Assembly (NCBI GenBank): GCA_051294375.1
Contig: CM119266.1
Coordinates: 15,058,835 to 15,122,834 of the forward strand
Length of the DNA stretch: 64,000 nt
Direction of reading: 5' to 3'
Origin: Paraspadella gotoi
Lineage: Eukaryota > Chaetognatha
Shown: positions 1-13,510 of the stretch, in pieces
Numbering within the stretch: position 1 is the first letter of the stretch
Layout: each line of letters starts with the position of its first letter
The notes under the pieces: model-generated
Told to the model about the DNA's origin: nothing
Seen by the model: only the letters and a program-made list of their open reading frames with translations
Databases searched by the model: none
Translations under genes and position numbers: made by a program

Positions 1-3000
1 CGTACATCAATGTTATATTTTTTCGAAAAAGGGCCTCCAGGTTAAGCGCGCTGCTCCTTCCTCCGTCGCCTATCTTACACAATCGTTATATTTTGAAAAA
101 AGGGCCTCCAGGTTAACGCCCATGCTCCTTCCTCCGTCCGCCTATCTCGTACACATGTTATTTTTTGAAAAAGGCCTCCAGGGTAACGCCCTGCTCCTTT
201 CCTCCGTCCCGCCTATCTGTACACATGTTATATTTTGAAAAAGGGCCTCCAGTGGTTTAACGCCCTGCTCCTTCTCGTCCGCCTATCTCGTACACAATGT
301 GTATTTATTTGAAAAAGGCCTCCAGTTACGCTCCTGCTCCTTCCTCGTCCGCCATATCTCGTTACACAATGTAATTTGAAAAAGGCCGTCCAGGTTAAGC
401 CCTGCTCCTTCCTCCAGTCCGCCTATGCTCGTACAAATTTATATTGAAAAAGGGCCTCAGTGTTAACGCCCTACTGCTTCCTTCTCCGTCGCCATATCTC
501 GTACACAATGTTATTTTTTGAAAAAGGTCCTCCAGTGTTAACGTCCTGCTCCTTGCCTCCGTCCGCCTATCTGTACACAATTGTTATTTTTGAAAAAAGG
601 GCCTCCAGGGTTAACGCCCTGCTCCTTCCTTCCGTCCGCCTATCTCGTACACAATGTTACTTTTTGAAAAAGGGCCTCCCAGCGTTAACCTCCTGCTCCT
701 GTCCTCCGTTCCGTCCTATCTCCGTAACATATGTTTGACTTTTTGAAAAGGGCTCCGAGGTTAGAGCGCCCTGCTCCTGTCCTCCGTCCCGCACTATCGT
801 CGGTTACACAATTGTGTTATATTTTTGAATGAATAAAGGTGCTCTCAGGTAGGGGTTGGTAACGCGCGCTACCTTGTCTGTTCGTTTCCTCCGTCCGGAC
901 CTCTATTCGGTTACACAATGTTATATTTTTTTGAGAAAAAGGGCCTCCAGGTTAACGCTCCGTGCTCCTTCTCGTCCGCCTATCTCGTACACAAATGTTA
1001 TATTTTGAAAAAGGGCCCTTCCAGGCGGTGTTAACGGCCTGCTTTCGCTTTCCTCCGTCCGCCTATCTTCGTACACAATGTTGTATATTTTTGAAAAAGG
1101 GCCTCAGGTTAACGTCCTGACCTCCTTTTTTTCCTCCGTCCGCCGATCTCGTACACGAATGTTATTATTTTTGAAAAAGGGGCCTCAGTTAACCGCGCCT
1201 GCTCCTTCCTCCCCGTATTCTCCTCCTCGACTGAACATGTTGTTTATATTTTTGGGAAAGGGCCTTCCAGGTTTAAACGCCTGTCCCTTCCTCCGTCCGC
1301 CTATCTCGTACACAATGTTCTATTTTTGAAAAAAGTTGCTCCAGGGTTTAACCGCCTGCTCCTTCTCCGTCCGCCTAGTCTCATGTACACAATGTTTATA
1401 TTTTTGAAAAAAGGGCTCCAGTGTTAAGCCCCTGCTCTTTCCTCGTCCGCCTATCTCGTACAAATGTTATATTTTGAAAAAAGGGCCTCCCAGGTTAACG
1501 CCCTGCTCCTCTCCTCCGTCCGGCCTAATCTCTGTACACAATGTTATAATTTTTTGAAAAAGGGCCTCCAGGGTTAACGCCCTGCTCCTTCCTCCTGTTT
1601 CCGCCTATCTCGTACACCAATTTATATTTTGAAAAAGGGCCTCAGTTAACGCCCTGCTCCCTTCCTCCGTCCGCCTATACTCTCGGACACCAATGTTTAT
1701 TTTTTTGAAAAAGGGCCTCCAGTGTTAACGCCCTTGCTCCTTTTCCTCCGTTTCCGCCTAGCTCGTAACATGTTATATTTGAAAAAGGAGCCCTCAGGTT
1801 AACGCCCTGCTCCTTTCCTCGTTCCGGCCTATTCTCGTACACCTCAATGTTATTATTTGAAAAAGCGGCCTCCAGGTACGCCCTCTCTTCCTCCGTCCGC
1901 CCTAAAATCTGTTTACACAAATGTTATATCTTTGGAAAAAAAAGGGCCTCCAGTGTTTAACGCCCTGCTCCTTCTGTGTGTGTTCCGTCCGCCTATCTCG
2001 TACACAATGTTATATTTTGAAAAAAGGGCCTCCAGAGTGTTTAAAGCGCCTGCTCCTTCTCCGTTCGCCTTCTCGTACAACAATGTTTATATGTTGAAAA
2101 ATAAAGGGCCTCCAGGTTACGCCCTGCTCCTTTCCTCCGTCCGCTTATCTCGTACACAATGTTATATTTTGGAAAAAGGGCCTCCAGGTTAACGCCCCTG
2201 CTCCTGTCCTCCGGTGCCGCCTTAATGCTCGTACACAATGTTATGATTATTTGGTTGAAAAAGGCCTCCAGGGGTAACGCGCCTGCTTCCTTCCCTCCGT
2301 CCGCCTATCTCGCTACACAATGTTATTATTTTGGAAAAAGGGCCTCCAGGGTTAAAAAAAAAAAACGGGCCCCTTGTCTTCCTTCCAGTCCGCCTATCTC
2401 CGCTTACACAATGTTAATTTTTGAAAAGGGCCTCCAGCGTTACGCCCTGCGTCCTTCCTCCCCGTCCGCCTATCTCGTAAATACACGAATGGTTTATTTG
2501 AAAAAGGGCCTCCAGGTTACGCCTGCTTCCTGTCCTCCGTCCGCCTATCTCTACAATGTTATATTTTGAAAAAGGGCCTCCAGTGCGTTAACGCCCCTGC
2601 TCCTTCCTCCGTCCGCCTATACTCGTACGACAATGTTATATTTTGAAAAAGGGCCTCCCAGTTAACGCACTTGCTCCTTCCTCGTCCGCTATCTCGTTAA
2701 CACTGTGTATATTTGAAAAAGGCTCTCCAAGGTTAAACGCCCTGCTCTTCCTCGTCCGCCATCTCGTACACAATGTTATATTTTGAAAAAGGGCTCCAGG
2801 TTAACGGCGCCTCGCTCCTTCCGTCCGTCCGCCTATCTCGTACACAATGTTTATATTTTGAAAAAGGGCCTCCAGCGTTAACGCCTGCTCCTGTCCTCGT
2901 CCGCCTATCTCGTACACAATGTTTTATTTGAAAAAGGGGCCTCCAGTGTTACGCCCTGTCCTTCCTCCGTCCGCCTTATCTCGTTACACAATTTAATATT

Positions 3001-3562
3001 TTTGAAAAAGGGCTCCAGGTTAACGCCCTGGCTCCTTCCTCCGTCCGCATCTCGTACACAATGTTATATTTGAGAAAAGGGCCTCCAGGTTAACGCCCTG
3101 CTCCTTCCTCCGTCCTCCGCTATCTCGTTACACAATGTTATATTTTGAAAAGGCCGTCAGGTTAACGCCACTGCTCCCCTTCCCCCCCCCATTCCTCCGT
3201 GCCGCCTATCTCGTACTCTAACAATGTTATATTTTGGAAAAAAGGCCTCAGGTTAACGCCCCCTGCTCCTTTCCTCCGTCCGCCTATTCGTACACAATTG
3301 TTATATTTGAAAAAGGGCCGTCCAGGTTAACCCCTGCTCCTTCCTCGTCCGGCCTATCTCGTACACAATGTTATATTTTGAAAAAGGCCTCCAGGTTAAC
3401 GCCCTGCTCCTCCTCCGATCCGCCCTATTCGTACACAATGTTATATTTGAAAAAGTGCCTCCAGTTAACCCCTGCTCCTTTCCTCCGTCGCCTATCTCTC
3501 GTACACAATGTGAATATTTGAAAAGGCTCCAGTAACGCCCTGGCTCCTTCCTCGTCCGCCTA
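1..3562. repeat. Tandem satellite array, ~71-bp monomer, about 50 copies
   Basis: The whole block is one unit repeated head to tail. Each unit carries TATTTTGAAAAAGGGCCTCC, then GTTAACGCCCTGCTCC, then TCCGTCCGCCTATCTCGTAC and ACAATGTTA. The clean consensus counts to 71 bp, so 3.56 kb holds about 50 copies. Neighbouring copies differ mainly by one-base insertions and deletions (for example the runs GAAAAA, GGGCCTCC and CCTTCC vary by one base), which looks more like uncorrected long-read error than satellite divergence. The array runs off the left edge and stops abruptly at about 3562. It has no spacers, so it is not a CRISPR array, and the ORFs crossing it are only the repeat read in frame. 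Confidence 0.95.
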
Positions 3563-4021
3563 AATTCTCTCTCTTCCGTTTCTCCTTTGGCAATGGTTAT
3601 GGATATCCCAACATCCCACCCACCCCCGATTTGTATCACCAATTTATCAATTACAATATATCTAGCAAAATATTCTAAATCTTTTTACTTTTTAGTTTGA
3701 ATAATACATGGACATCAATCCTTAACTAAAATATGAATATTTTATATTCAGGGCATTAAAACTTTAGTATTGTATTTCTAAGGCACTAATTTTGTTTTCG
3801 CTATTAAATCTTTTATTACAAAATATTTTTGTTAAGAAATAGATTTATTAGCTGACAATATGCAAATAATGACTCACGTTTTTTGCTTGTCCGCTGGATG
3901 GTCACTAATTGTCCATTTCTCTTATTTTCCACGATCTTCGTCGGTTAAACTTCAGAATTATTAAATTATTGCTAAAATATAAGAGTCGGAAAAAAAATCG
4001 TTAAAAGAATAGGATCGAGGC
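3563..4021. other. AT-rich unique DNA, no gene seen
   Basis: This stretch joins the satellite array to the next repeat. It is AT-rich, with no ORF of coding character, no splice-flanked exon and no internal repeat that I could find. Confidence 0.6.
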
Positions 4022-4262
4022 TCCCTTCAATAATAACCCAAATATTGATGCGATTGGATAACCAAGGAATTGACTGCTGATGATAACACAAATGCATTGA
4101 TGCGAATGATAACAAATATTGATGCGGATGCATAACCCAATAATTGTGTTGAATGATAACCATTAAATTTGATTGCGATGAAACCAAATGATCGATGTGA
4201 TGAATAACCAAATGAATTGATGGGTGGTAATAGACCAACATGGTTGATGCGAAATGGATAGT
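4022..4262. repeat. Degenerate ~29-bp tandem repeat (GATAACCAAAT / ATTGATGCG)
   Basis: About eight imperfect copies of a unit alternate GATAACC-AAAT and TTGATGCGA. Copies vary in length and base sequence, as in the satellite to the left. The minus-strand ORFs over it (rich in His, Ile and Ser) are products of the repeat and show no domain. Confidence 0.7.
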
Positions 4263-4309
4263 CCATATCTGTGTGATGATAATCATTCATCATAAAATAA
4301 AACAAAAAT

Positions 4310-4720
4310 AGTGTATGATGTGTGAAAAGAACGAGAGAAAGAAGAGAGAGAGAAAAGAGAGAGAAAGAAAAGAGAGAGAGAGAAAGAAGCAAGAAAGAGA
4401 AGAGAAAGAAAGAGAATAACATCATAAGAAATCTCGGATGTTAAATTTGGGAATTTTGCATTGAGAAGCGAATGGAAATACATGGCATAATCAACAGTTA
4501 TTAAAAGGAACAAAATACATCAAAATCTTTCAAAAAACGATCACGCAAGAGATCGATACGAAGAGAGAGAGAGAAAGACAGAGAGAGTTAGAGAGGAGAA
4601 GAGCAGAGACAGAAGAGAAAGAGAGAGAACGACAGTAGACAGAGAGAGAGAGAAAGAAAAGGAGAAACAATCAGACACAAACGTAGTGTCATGAGTGGCA
4701 TGGATTAAAAAACAGACAAC
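4310..4720. repeat. GA-rich low-complexity DNA
   Basis: Interrupted (GA)n and GAAA tracts occur at 4325-4415 and 4560-4665, with a short AT-rich stretch between them. No gene is supported; ORFs here translate to Glu/Arg or Ser/Leu strings. Confidence 0.8.
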
Positions 4721-5389
4721 GTACTGACGACAAGACTATTAAACCCGAGGACAATTGAAGACAATGATAGGAAGAAAGAGAAAACAAAGAGAAACGACAA
4801 AGGCAGAAGAACATTGGAAGAAGAGGATGCAGAAAAGAGGAAAAGGAAAAGGACAATGACAGAAACCGATGCCAGACATTTAACGAACAAATATCGCCCC
4901 AAAACTATAATAAAACAAAGAACTGATAAATTTCCAAATGTGTTTGCGCCGACCCACGTGACTACCCTCTATCGCGTGTATTCATCGTGAACGAACATGA
5001 CGTGAACATGACCCCTTAATCGTGACATGATAAAACTGAAGTCCCGTTTAAAGGGCAAAGGAGCAACCGAATGCGCGCAACGACGATATTGGGCGAACGG
5101 CCCATCCCCGTGAGGGGCCCGGTATAGCGCGGGTGTGCACGGGAGGTGTCCGATCAGGTCGCTACAGGCCAGATTCCGCCTGGTTTAATTTATTTTAATT
5201 GTCGGATTATCTGCATGGGTTTACTGGTTGGGCTTGTTAGCATCCATTAAAACCAGTAAAACGCCAAAAATTTCGCTTCAACCCTACATCAATTAATCTC
5301 GGCAAGCTGCTTAATCCTAAATTTCTTTCCCTTTTAATCAGAAACCTGCATATTAAACAAAACTCATCAAAGTTAAAAGTTGAAAAAAA

Positions 5390-6030
5390 ATTGAAAACCC
5401 TCTGTCTTTCTTTTGTTAATTTGAGGTTGGAGTAGTTGCATTTGGCAAAGCTTGTTTCTCCCTTTAAAACTCAACAATCGCTCTAAAATCCGCATTACCT
5501 CGAAATTGCTGGAACCTGATGTGACCTGTAAAACCTGACAATGATACTAAGTAACGGATAAAACCTGGGTAAACGGAATATCAAGAACAGTGCGTTCAAA
5601 AGAAAAATATGAAAACCTAGTTTCGTTTCTTTGTTATTTTCGATGATTGACCTTATCAACTGTGAGCGTATATTTCTTCTTCTTAAAACTCAAACCGCTA
5701 AGAATCCGCTACAGACCGTATAGCCAAAACCTGAATTACTACACTAGATAAAAACTATTGTCATTTTTAAATATGATAAACCTGAGTAAAACGATGTAAC
5801 TACAAGCAAAAAATTCCAATTTCAGGAAACGTAGTTAATTTCATTATATTATTTTGAATCCATTTCATAATTTAGTACCTCACTTGGCAAATCAATTTCT
5901 CTTCTTAATTATGAATCCGCTATTAATCGCACATTAACTGAGGATCAGAAACCTTTCTTGACCTAATGAAACCCATAGATATTGTCAGATGCTGATAACC
6001 TGGGTAAACGAGTGACCTATAGTAAATAAA
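5390..6030. repeat. ~217-bp tandem repeat, three copies
   Basis: Three landmarks recur at near-constant spacing. The first is GATAAAACCTGGGTAAACG at about 5557, with diverged copies at 5775 and 5994. The second is an AATCCGC core at about 5490, 5694 and 5922. The third is a GAAAACC..TTTCTTTGTTA block at about 5391, 5610 and 5825. Spacing is about 217 bp. Copies differ by substitutions and small indels. A weaker partial copy may lie at 5200-5390. No coding capacity is evident, and the family was not recognised. Confidence 0.75.
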
Positions 6031-7443
6031 ATTGTTTTTGTAATTTTTTTAAGGACAAAATATGTGGACTAAATATAACTAAAAAATAGTATTCACTATG
6101 TAGAAAAAAAAAGATACGCATTTGGATCTTCTGGACTATGATAAAGTGAGATGAGACAGTTCTAGCTTTCTAAACGCCGTATATTTATTACAATTTGACA
6201 ATGGATATTAAGAAAAGACAGTAAGATATACAGGACACACACATAGTTTTTTATTTTTAGAGAAGTAGAAGAAGAAGGGTCGAAAATGATAACGAAAGAA
6301 AGGTTTTTCGAAGTCTTCTCTTTACGGTCAAAATTCACGCGCTAAGACCATTCATTCTGTCATTGAAACAATTGCTACTCTCTGCTGCTTTCTGCCTAAC
6401 TTAATCGAATTCTACTTCGGTACATGTACCTTCACTGTTGTTCTCGCTTCCTTTCTGACTAATTTTGATCGTATTTTTCCTGACGGCATGTATCAGCGCG
6501 CTGTGCCTTGGTGCCGTGATTAGCCAAAATGCGCTAAATTATAGCTCTCGACGTTGCAGCGTGTCTATAAAGATCAATACAACCTTGCACACAAATCGAA
6601 GGAATACGCTAGACTAAGAAAAAAACCCGCGTCGAGATTTCAACAAGCAGACGGACACTCCGACTCGAACGACGACACGACGGACGACGTCGACGACGGA
6701 AACAGATGCACGCCAACTGCCTATCGTGCAGTGTATCACATAATTTGCGGACGAAATAGTCGTTTCGATCGAAGAAACGTCACCTCCGTCTGCTAAGAAA
6801 AAACAAACTCTGATACCCACATGTGGCGTGAACCTACGTCTAAAAGCATCAGCAATTTCACCGATTCGAGAAAGAGAAGGAGAGACGAGACGAGATGAAA
6901 GGAGAGAGGTAGACGAGAGAGGGAAACGAGAGACACGACTGATGACCGAAATCCAGGAGTGCCGTCATGATCGTGACGAGACGTCGAGCAGATTCAGAAA
7001 CGGTTAAGTAATGGTCTCGAGTGAGACGACTGTTAGAGTGACACGTCGAATCGGACAGTATCCGAACCGTGCAGCTCGAGATACCTCTCGCCTCGCCGTG
7101 CGTCTTCGCCGGTCCTGCTCATGCGGCGTTCCACTCTCGTGCCTATGCGCTACTAGGATGTATTGCCTCGCTCGTAAAGGAATTCTCCGAGCATCAGTGA
7201 GAACTAATAACAAGGCAGGCCGAGTAACCAAATGTCTAAAACAATGATTCACGCGATAAAATGAAAGAGCTAGAGAGACGGAGAGAGCGAGAGTGAAGAT
7301 TACGATGTCGTGAAGAGAGCAGAGACGAGATAATGCTTACCGTTGGAGAGAGACAGATCTGAGAGCAGAGACGAGAGAGAGACGAGAGAGAGAGACACGA
7401 GAGAGAGACGAGAGAGAGAGGAATTATGACAAAAACCTCGTCA
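6031..7443. other. Noisy sequence ending at a 25-N gap; no supported gene
   Basis: Short ORFs exist (6554-6796 +, 7011-7247 +) but lack motifs, splice sites or coherent composition. Their opposite strands are equally open. The block ends in degenerate (GA)n at about 7260-7420 and then a gap of exactly 25 N. It looks like low-accuracy sequence extended into a gap. Confidence 0.5.
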
Positions 7444-7468
7444 NNNNNNNNNNNNNNNNNNNNNNNNN
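7444..7468. other. Assembly gap, 25 N
   Basis: This is one of five gaps of exactly 25 N in the window (also 12801, 51284, 51863 and 63599). A fixed 25-N spacer is typical of long-read gap-filling software when two extended ends do not join. Confidence 0.9.
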
Positions 7469-7783
7469 AAAAAAAAAAAGCGTCGAAACGTCAAACGTCA
7501 AAGGAAGGAATCGAAGGAAAAGATTGCGAACCGACGGGAGTTGAAAGGAAAACAATCGCCGTCCAGCGATGAAGGGGAAAAGGACGACGACGATGAGGAC
7601 GACGACAACCACGACGACGACTTTCAAATGAAAAAAGGGGGACAAGAACAACGGGCTCGTCAAAAAGACGTGTCAAAACCTCCATTTTTTTTCGGGGATA
7701 CGATCGAAATTACATGCGCTGCCAATGAGCAGAAGGAGGTCCGAGACTGGATCGCTGCGAATTTTTTGGAATTTTACCGCTGA
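7469..7783 (+). CDS. Possible C-terminal coding fragment, unrecognised, acidic
   Basis: One + frame stays open from the 25-N gap to a TGA at 7781-7783, roughly 100 codons. The last 80 begin at a TTG at 7541, so no start is claimed. The product is strongly charged: a Lys/Arg-rich beginning, an Asp/Glu block of about 15 residues, then a tail DTIEITCAANEQKEV followed by RDWIAANFLEFYR and the stop. The tail has ordinary protein composition, unlike the many microsatellite ORFs here. I do not recognise the family. The Asp block is encoded by a GAC repeat, which is common as non-coding DNA in this genome, so this could be chance. If real, it is a last exon transcribed towards zfh2. Confidence 0.22.
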   Translation, partial: KKKKRRNVKRQRKESKEKIANRRELKGKQSPSSDEGEKDDDDEDDDNHDDDFQMKKGGQEQRARQKDVSKPPFFFGDTIEITCAANEQKEVRDWIAANFLEFYR

Positions 7784-8255
7784 GCGACTGTCCGACCACA
7801 AAAACGGATAACAACAACGACGAAATTCTTCGAGACCAAAAAAAAAAAAAAAAAGAAGCATTTAATAGCGTGGCCGATGGACGTCGACCCTTTTTCGTGA
7901 CGCCGCTGCGCGTGGGAGCGCTACGCTGCCCGCGACGGCGTTCAACTCGATATATCCGGTGGCGCCGACGGATGCCGACGCCGCGGCGTTCCCGGTCGCA
8001 GCAGCGGCGTTGCCATCTCCGCGGCTGCAGCGCCGCTTCTCCGCGAGATCTTATCTAATTTCATTACGCCGATACCAACTAATTAGATTTCGCCAATTCC
8101 AGTCTCCTCCTCCTCTTCCTCTTCCTCCTCCTCCTCACAGCCTGAAAGAGAAAGGAGGCCTTTCCCTGTAGATGGGAATCCCCAAAATTATTTCCTCTCT
8201 GAGTCTCTTCTCTTTTTTTCTTTTCTTTTTGCGTTTCCTTACTCTCTTGTCCTTT

Positions 8256-8257
8256 TT

Positions 8258-8313
<56 letters not shown>

Positions 8314-8345
8314 GCTTTCTTGCTTTCTTTCTTTCTTTCTTTCTT

Positions 8346-8389
<44 letters not shown>

Positions 8390-8412
8390 TTTTTCTTTCT
8401 TTCTTTCTTTCT
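8256..8412. repeat. (CTTT)n microsatellite
   Basis: About 157 bp of TTTC repeats with a few interruptions (TTGC, TCTC). It produces a spurious Phe/Leu/Ser ORF that resembles membrane segments. Confidence 0.95.
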
Positions 8413-8895
8413 GTTTTTTGTGTTTTTTCTTAATTATTTTTCTCTTTTACTTTGTATTAATATGTTATTCTAAAAATGAAATATTATCTAGTACTTTCGT
8501 TCAATCTTAATATTTCCTCTCAACGCATATCGTTCGTTTTATCCAGATTCTCTTCATTCGCTTTCACTTTGTCCTTGTCCCTTACTATCTATTGTCTAAC
8601 GCTTTCCGAGATTCCTCGCTTCCCAAAACATCTCGCTCTCTCTCGCTCTTACATTTTCCCTCTTTCTCTCTCCATCTCTTTACATTATCCCCTCCGACTC
8701 CCTCCTTCCACTCGCACTATCTCGTCCTCATATCCGATTTCTGTGGCGGGTAATTTAATTTCTCCATCGCTCGTTTGGGACAAAAGCCAAGGTGCGATTA
8801 CATCCTTCTTCCGCGCGATAGTGGCCGGATAAAATTGGGGTCCGTGTCCTTTAGCTTTCTCTCTCTCCCTTTTTCTCTCTTTCTCTGTTTCACTC

Positions 8896-9007
<112 letters not shown>

Positions 9008-9300
9008 TTTCTAATTAACGATACACTCTCCCGAATTTCGCGCTCCTGGAAATTACTCGTTTATGCCCGAGAGATGTTGCATGCTCTTTCCACGCTCTTT
9101 CCGTAAATTAGCGACGCTACTAGTTACTTCGCCGTCATTCACAGCTTCCGCTTTTTTCGCTCAGTAATGAATTTAATACTTCTAAGTGTCGCTACGCGAA
9201 AAAAAGACCCGACCGCCAAAACGCCAACTACAACGAGCTACTCGATGCGGCGTCATTCGCTTTTTCGCTCGCGTTTCGTTTCGCGGCTAATAGCGCGTGT

Positions 9301-9470
9301 NNNNNNNNNNNNNNNNNNNNNNNNNNNNNNNNNNNNNNNNNNNNNNNNNNNNNNNNNNNNNNNNNNNNNNNNNNNNNNNNNNNNNNNNNNNNNNNNNNNN
9401 NNNNNNNNNNNNNNNNNNNNNNNNNNNNNNNNNNNNNNNNNNNNNNNNAGAGAGAGAGAGAGAGAGAGAG
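9301..9470. repeat. N gap followed by (AG)n
   Basis: A 148-N gap (9301-9448) leads directly into a pure AG run (9449-9470). The gap most likely hides the rest of an AG microsatellite. Confidence 0.85.
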
Positions 9471-10596
<1,126 letters not shown>

Positions 10597-10835
10597 GATT
10601 CCGTCGAGGCGGGCTTTTTGGCCGATGAGATCGGAAAATCCTTTTCCCGATTCCTTTTTCCTTTTCTCTCTTTCGCTTTAACTCCCTCTCTCTCTCTCTC
10701 TCTTTCTCTTCTTCCTTAGTATTCTTTTCTTCTTTCCTTTCTTTCTTTTTCTTTCTCGCCTTCCTCTCTTCCTCCTTTCGTTAATGCGGTGACCCAGAAA
10801 TCATTAATTATACGAAGAGCGACCGCCAGTTGGCG

Positions 10836-11052
10836 GCGGCGGCGGCGGCAGCGGCGGCNNNNNNNNNNNNNNNNNNNNNNNNNNNNNNNNNNNNNNNNNN
10901 NNNNNNNNNNNNNNNNNNNNNNNNNNNNNNNNNNNNNNNNNNNNNNNNNNNNNNNNNNNNNNNNNNNNNNNNNNNNNNNNNNNNNNNNNNNNNNNNNNNN
11001 NNNNNNNNNNNNNNNNNNNNNNNNNNNNNNNNNNNNNNNNNNGGGGGGGGGA
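10836..11052. repeat. (GGC)n, N gap (10859-11042), G run
   Basis: A GGC trinucleotide run enters a 184-N gap and a G homopolymer leaves it, so the gap probably hides GC-rich low-complexity DNA. The poly-Ala ORF here is spurious. Confidence 0.85.
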
Positions 11053-11340
11053 GAGCGCGAGAGATTTCGCGTGGGTCGAAGTAAGGTTCAAGTTTGGGTG
11101 AGGATTAGGACGCGAAGCGCGGGAATCTCGTCGCGACTGCTGGGTGAGGTTTAGAGCGAGCGGAGGTGAAGTTAGGGTGGGATTTATGTTCACTCGAGAA
11201 ATTTCCCACGTTTTCAACTAATTAGCAAAGTTTTGTGTTTTGGTCGTTCAATTTATCTCCCTGGCTGGATCTATTCTTCGGCTTCCGCTCTCTGTATCTC
11301 GCGTTTTTTTCTAATTTCTCTTTTTCAAATGCAGTCTATT

Positions 11341-11458
<118 letters not shown>

Positions 11459-11756
11459 CAGTTCCCGTTTCGCTCTTCATTAAAGTTACCCCACAATAAT
11501 TAACCAAGTTTCTGCTACATCATTTCCCGGAGAATATTTCCAACTTGTTAATTAACTCGTACGGGAAGGAGGAGGAGGAGCAGAGAGAGGAGGAAGAGGA
11601 GGATTGAAGGAGGAGCGAGAGGAGGAGAGAAAGGAGGAGGATCGGGAATTGAGAACAAAAGTGAAATGAAAATTCATTCCTTGTCCCGGGCGAGGACTGC
11701 GGGGATTACAGCGCATTAATTCACTTTTTTTTGGGGCGAGATTCTACCCAAAAACA

Positions 11757-11760
<4 letters not shown>

Positions 11761-11848
<88 letters not shown>
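11761..11848. repeat. (CT)n microsatellite
   Basis: A pure CT dinucleotide run of about 88 bp. The sequence on both sides (11460-11760 and 11850-12370) is unique non-coding DNA with several TAATTA cores and no supported exon. Confidence 0.97.
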
Positions 11849-11849
<1 letters not shown>

Positions 11850-12372
11850 AATCGGTGTCTTTTTCCCTCTCGACCAGTTCGTAAATTCTCTCTTTTCACT
11901 AATTAATTCCGTCTTCCTAATTAAATCGGCAAAGATTGATAGCGCATGTCTGACGTAAAATTTTCGGCCGTTACACGTTTTAAATTTTTTTACGACAATT
12001 TTCTTAATTAGAATACTTTATTGTTTTTTCTCTTTAGATGATTGGGTTTAGAATTCTTCAAAATATTTACTATTTACTATACATGTTATAATTGTTTACT
12101 ACTAAAAAAAATAATTTTTTTTTATATATTTTTACAAAATTAGATTTAATGATCGAGCCAAAAAAAAAAAAAAATTTCAATTTCGATTACTTGAGTCAGG
12201 AGAAAAACTAATCTAAATTCCGGATGTATATGGATTGAAAAAAAGGGGAAAAATCCATTTTAATCGTATAAATCTTTTCAGATTTCGAATTATTTTTTCG
12301 AAGGTCTTCGTCTCATTCCTTAGTCCTTTTGAAATTTCCGAAAGACACACACGGAGAAAGACAAAAATGAGA

Positions 12373-12539
12373 NNNNNNNNNNNNNNNNNNNNNNNNNNNN
12401 NNNNNNNNNNNNNNNNNNNNNNNNNNNNNNNNNNNNNNNNNNNNNNNNNNNNNNNNNNNNNNNNNNNNNNNNNNNNNNNNNNNNNNNNNNNNNNNNNNNN
12501 NNNNNNNNNNNNNNNNNNNNNNNNNNNNNNNNNNNNNNN
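12373..12539. other. Assembly gap, 167 N
   Basis: The gap enters from GAGA and leaves into GAGAAAAAAA, so it probably hides a GA or A-rich tract. Confidence 0.9.
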
Positions 12540-12800
12540 GAGAAAAAAAAAGTGAAAAAAAAAGAGTCAAAATTAATCAGAGAAATTTTCGCGATGAAAC
12601 AAAACAAAAAGAGCGAGAAAAAAAAACCTGAAAAATTGAAAACAGCAACGAGGGGGTAAACGAAGAAAAAAAAATCTCTCGAAAATTTTAATGACGAATT
12701 TTTCTCGACTTTTTTCCCCCTTTTTTTTCTTTTATTTTCTTAAAAACCCCGCGTTTTTCGTCATTAATTTTCCCCAAGATGTCATGTGAGGTCTGCCCCC

Positions 12801-12825
12801 NNNNNNNNNNNNNNNNNNNNNNNNN
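12801..12825. other. Assembly gap, 25 N, at the outer end of the left inverted-repeat arm
   Basis: The gap separates clean sequence (to 12800) from the first base of the left arm (12826). The coincidence of a fixed-size gap with the end of the inverted copy is the main sign that the left arm was added by read extension. Confidence 0.9.
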
Positions 12826-13454
12826 GGAGAGACGAGCTGAACTTAACAAATGAAGAAATTTGTAAATGGCGAAGGAAACGCGCATTAACCCCGACATAAC
12901 GACGAGAGAGAGAGAGAGAGGAGAGAGAGAGAGGAGAGAGAAGGAGAGAGATGAGAGAGAGAGAGGATGAGAGAAAGAGAGAGAGAGAGAGACGATTACA
13001 CGAGCAAGGGTAGAATACACCCGAAGCATCTTCGGCTGACGCCTAATTTTCATAATCATACAGATAAAACCAGAAACTCTTTTACAAGAATAAATTCGAA
13101 TTTTTCTTGCTTCCTTTATCGAGGCTAACTTGCCTTCCGGCGCTTCTCTCATCTCTTCCTCTCTCTTCTCTCTCTCTCTTCTTCTCTTCTCTCTTCTCTC
13201 TTCTTCTCTCTCTCTCTTCTCAATTTTAACCATTGTTTCCCGTTGTTTTTTCCGCGTTCGATATTGGCGCCGCTTCTTCCACGCCCCCCCCCCCACATTT
13301 TTGGAAATGCTCAACCGAACTTCTTATTGATCATTCGTTCTCGTAAAATCCAAAGCAGGAATTTTCTCCTACGCGTAAGAATAAACAAACGGGAGAGTTT
13401 TGCAGTTGCAGTTTTAGGCCATAGGCTTGTGTGCGAATGCGAGATAGAGAGAGA

Positions 13455-13510
<56 letters not shown>

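Noticed and set aside
1-3562. CRISPR-like array
   Set aside because: Units are contiguous with no unique spacers and the DNA is eukaryotic; it is a satellite.
8172-8510. 112-residue Phe/Leu/Ser ORF resembling membrane segments
   Set aside because: Direct product of a (CTTT)n microsatellite.
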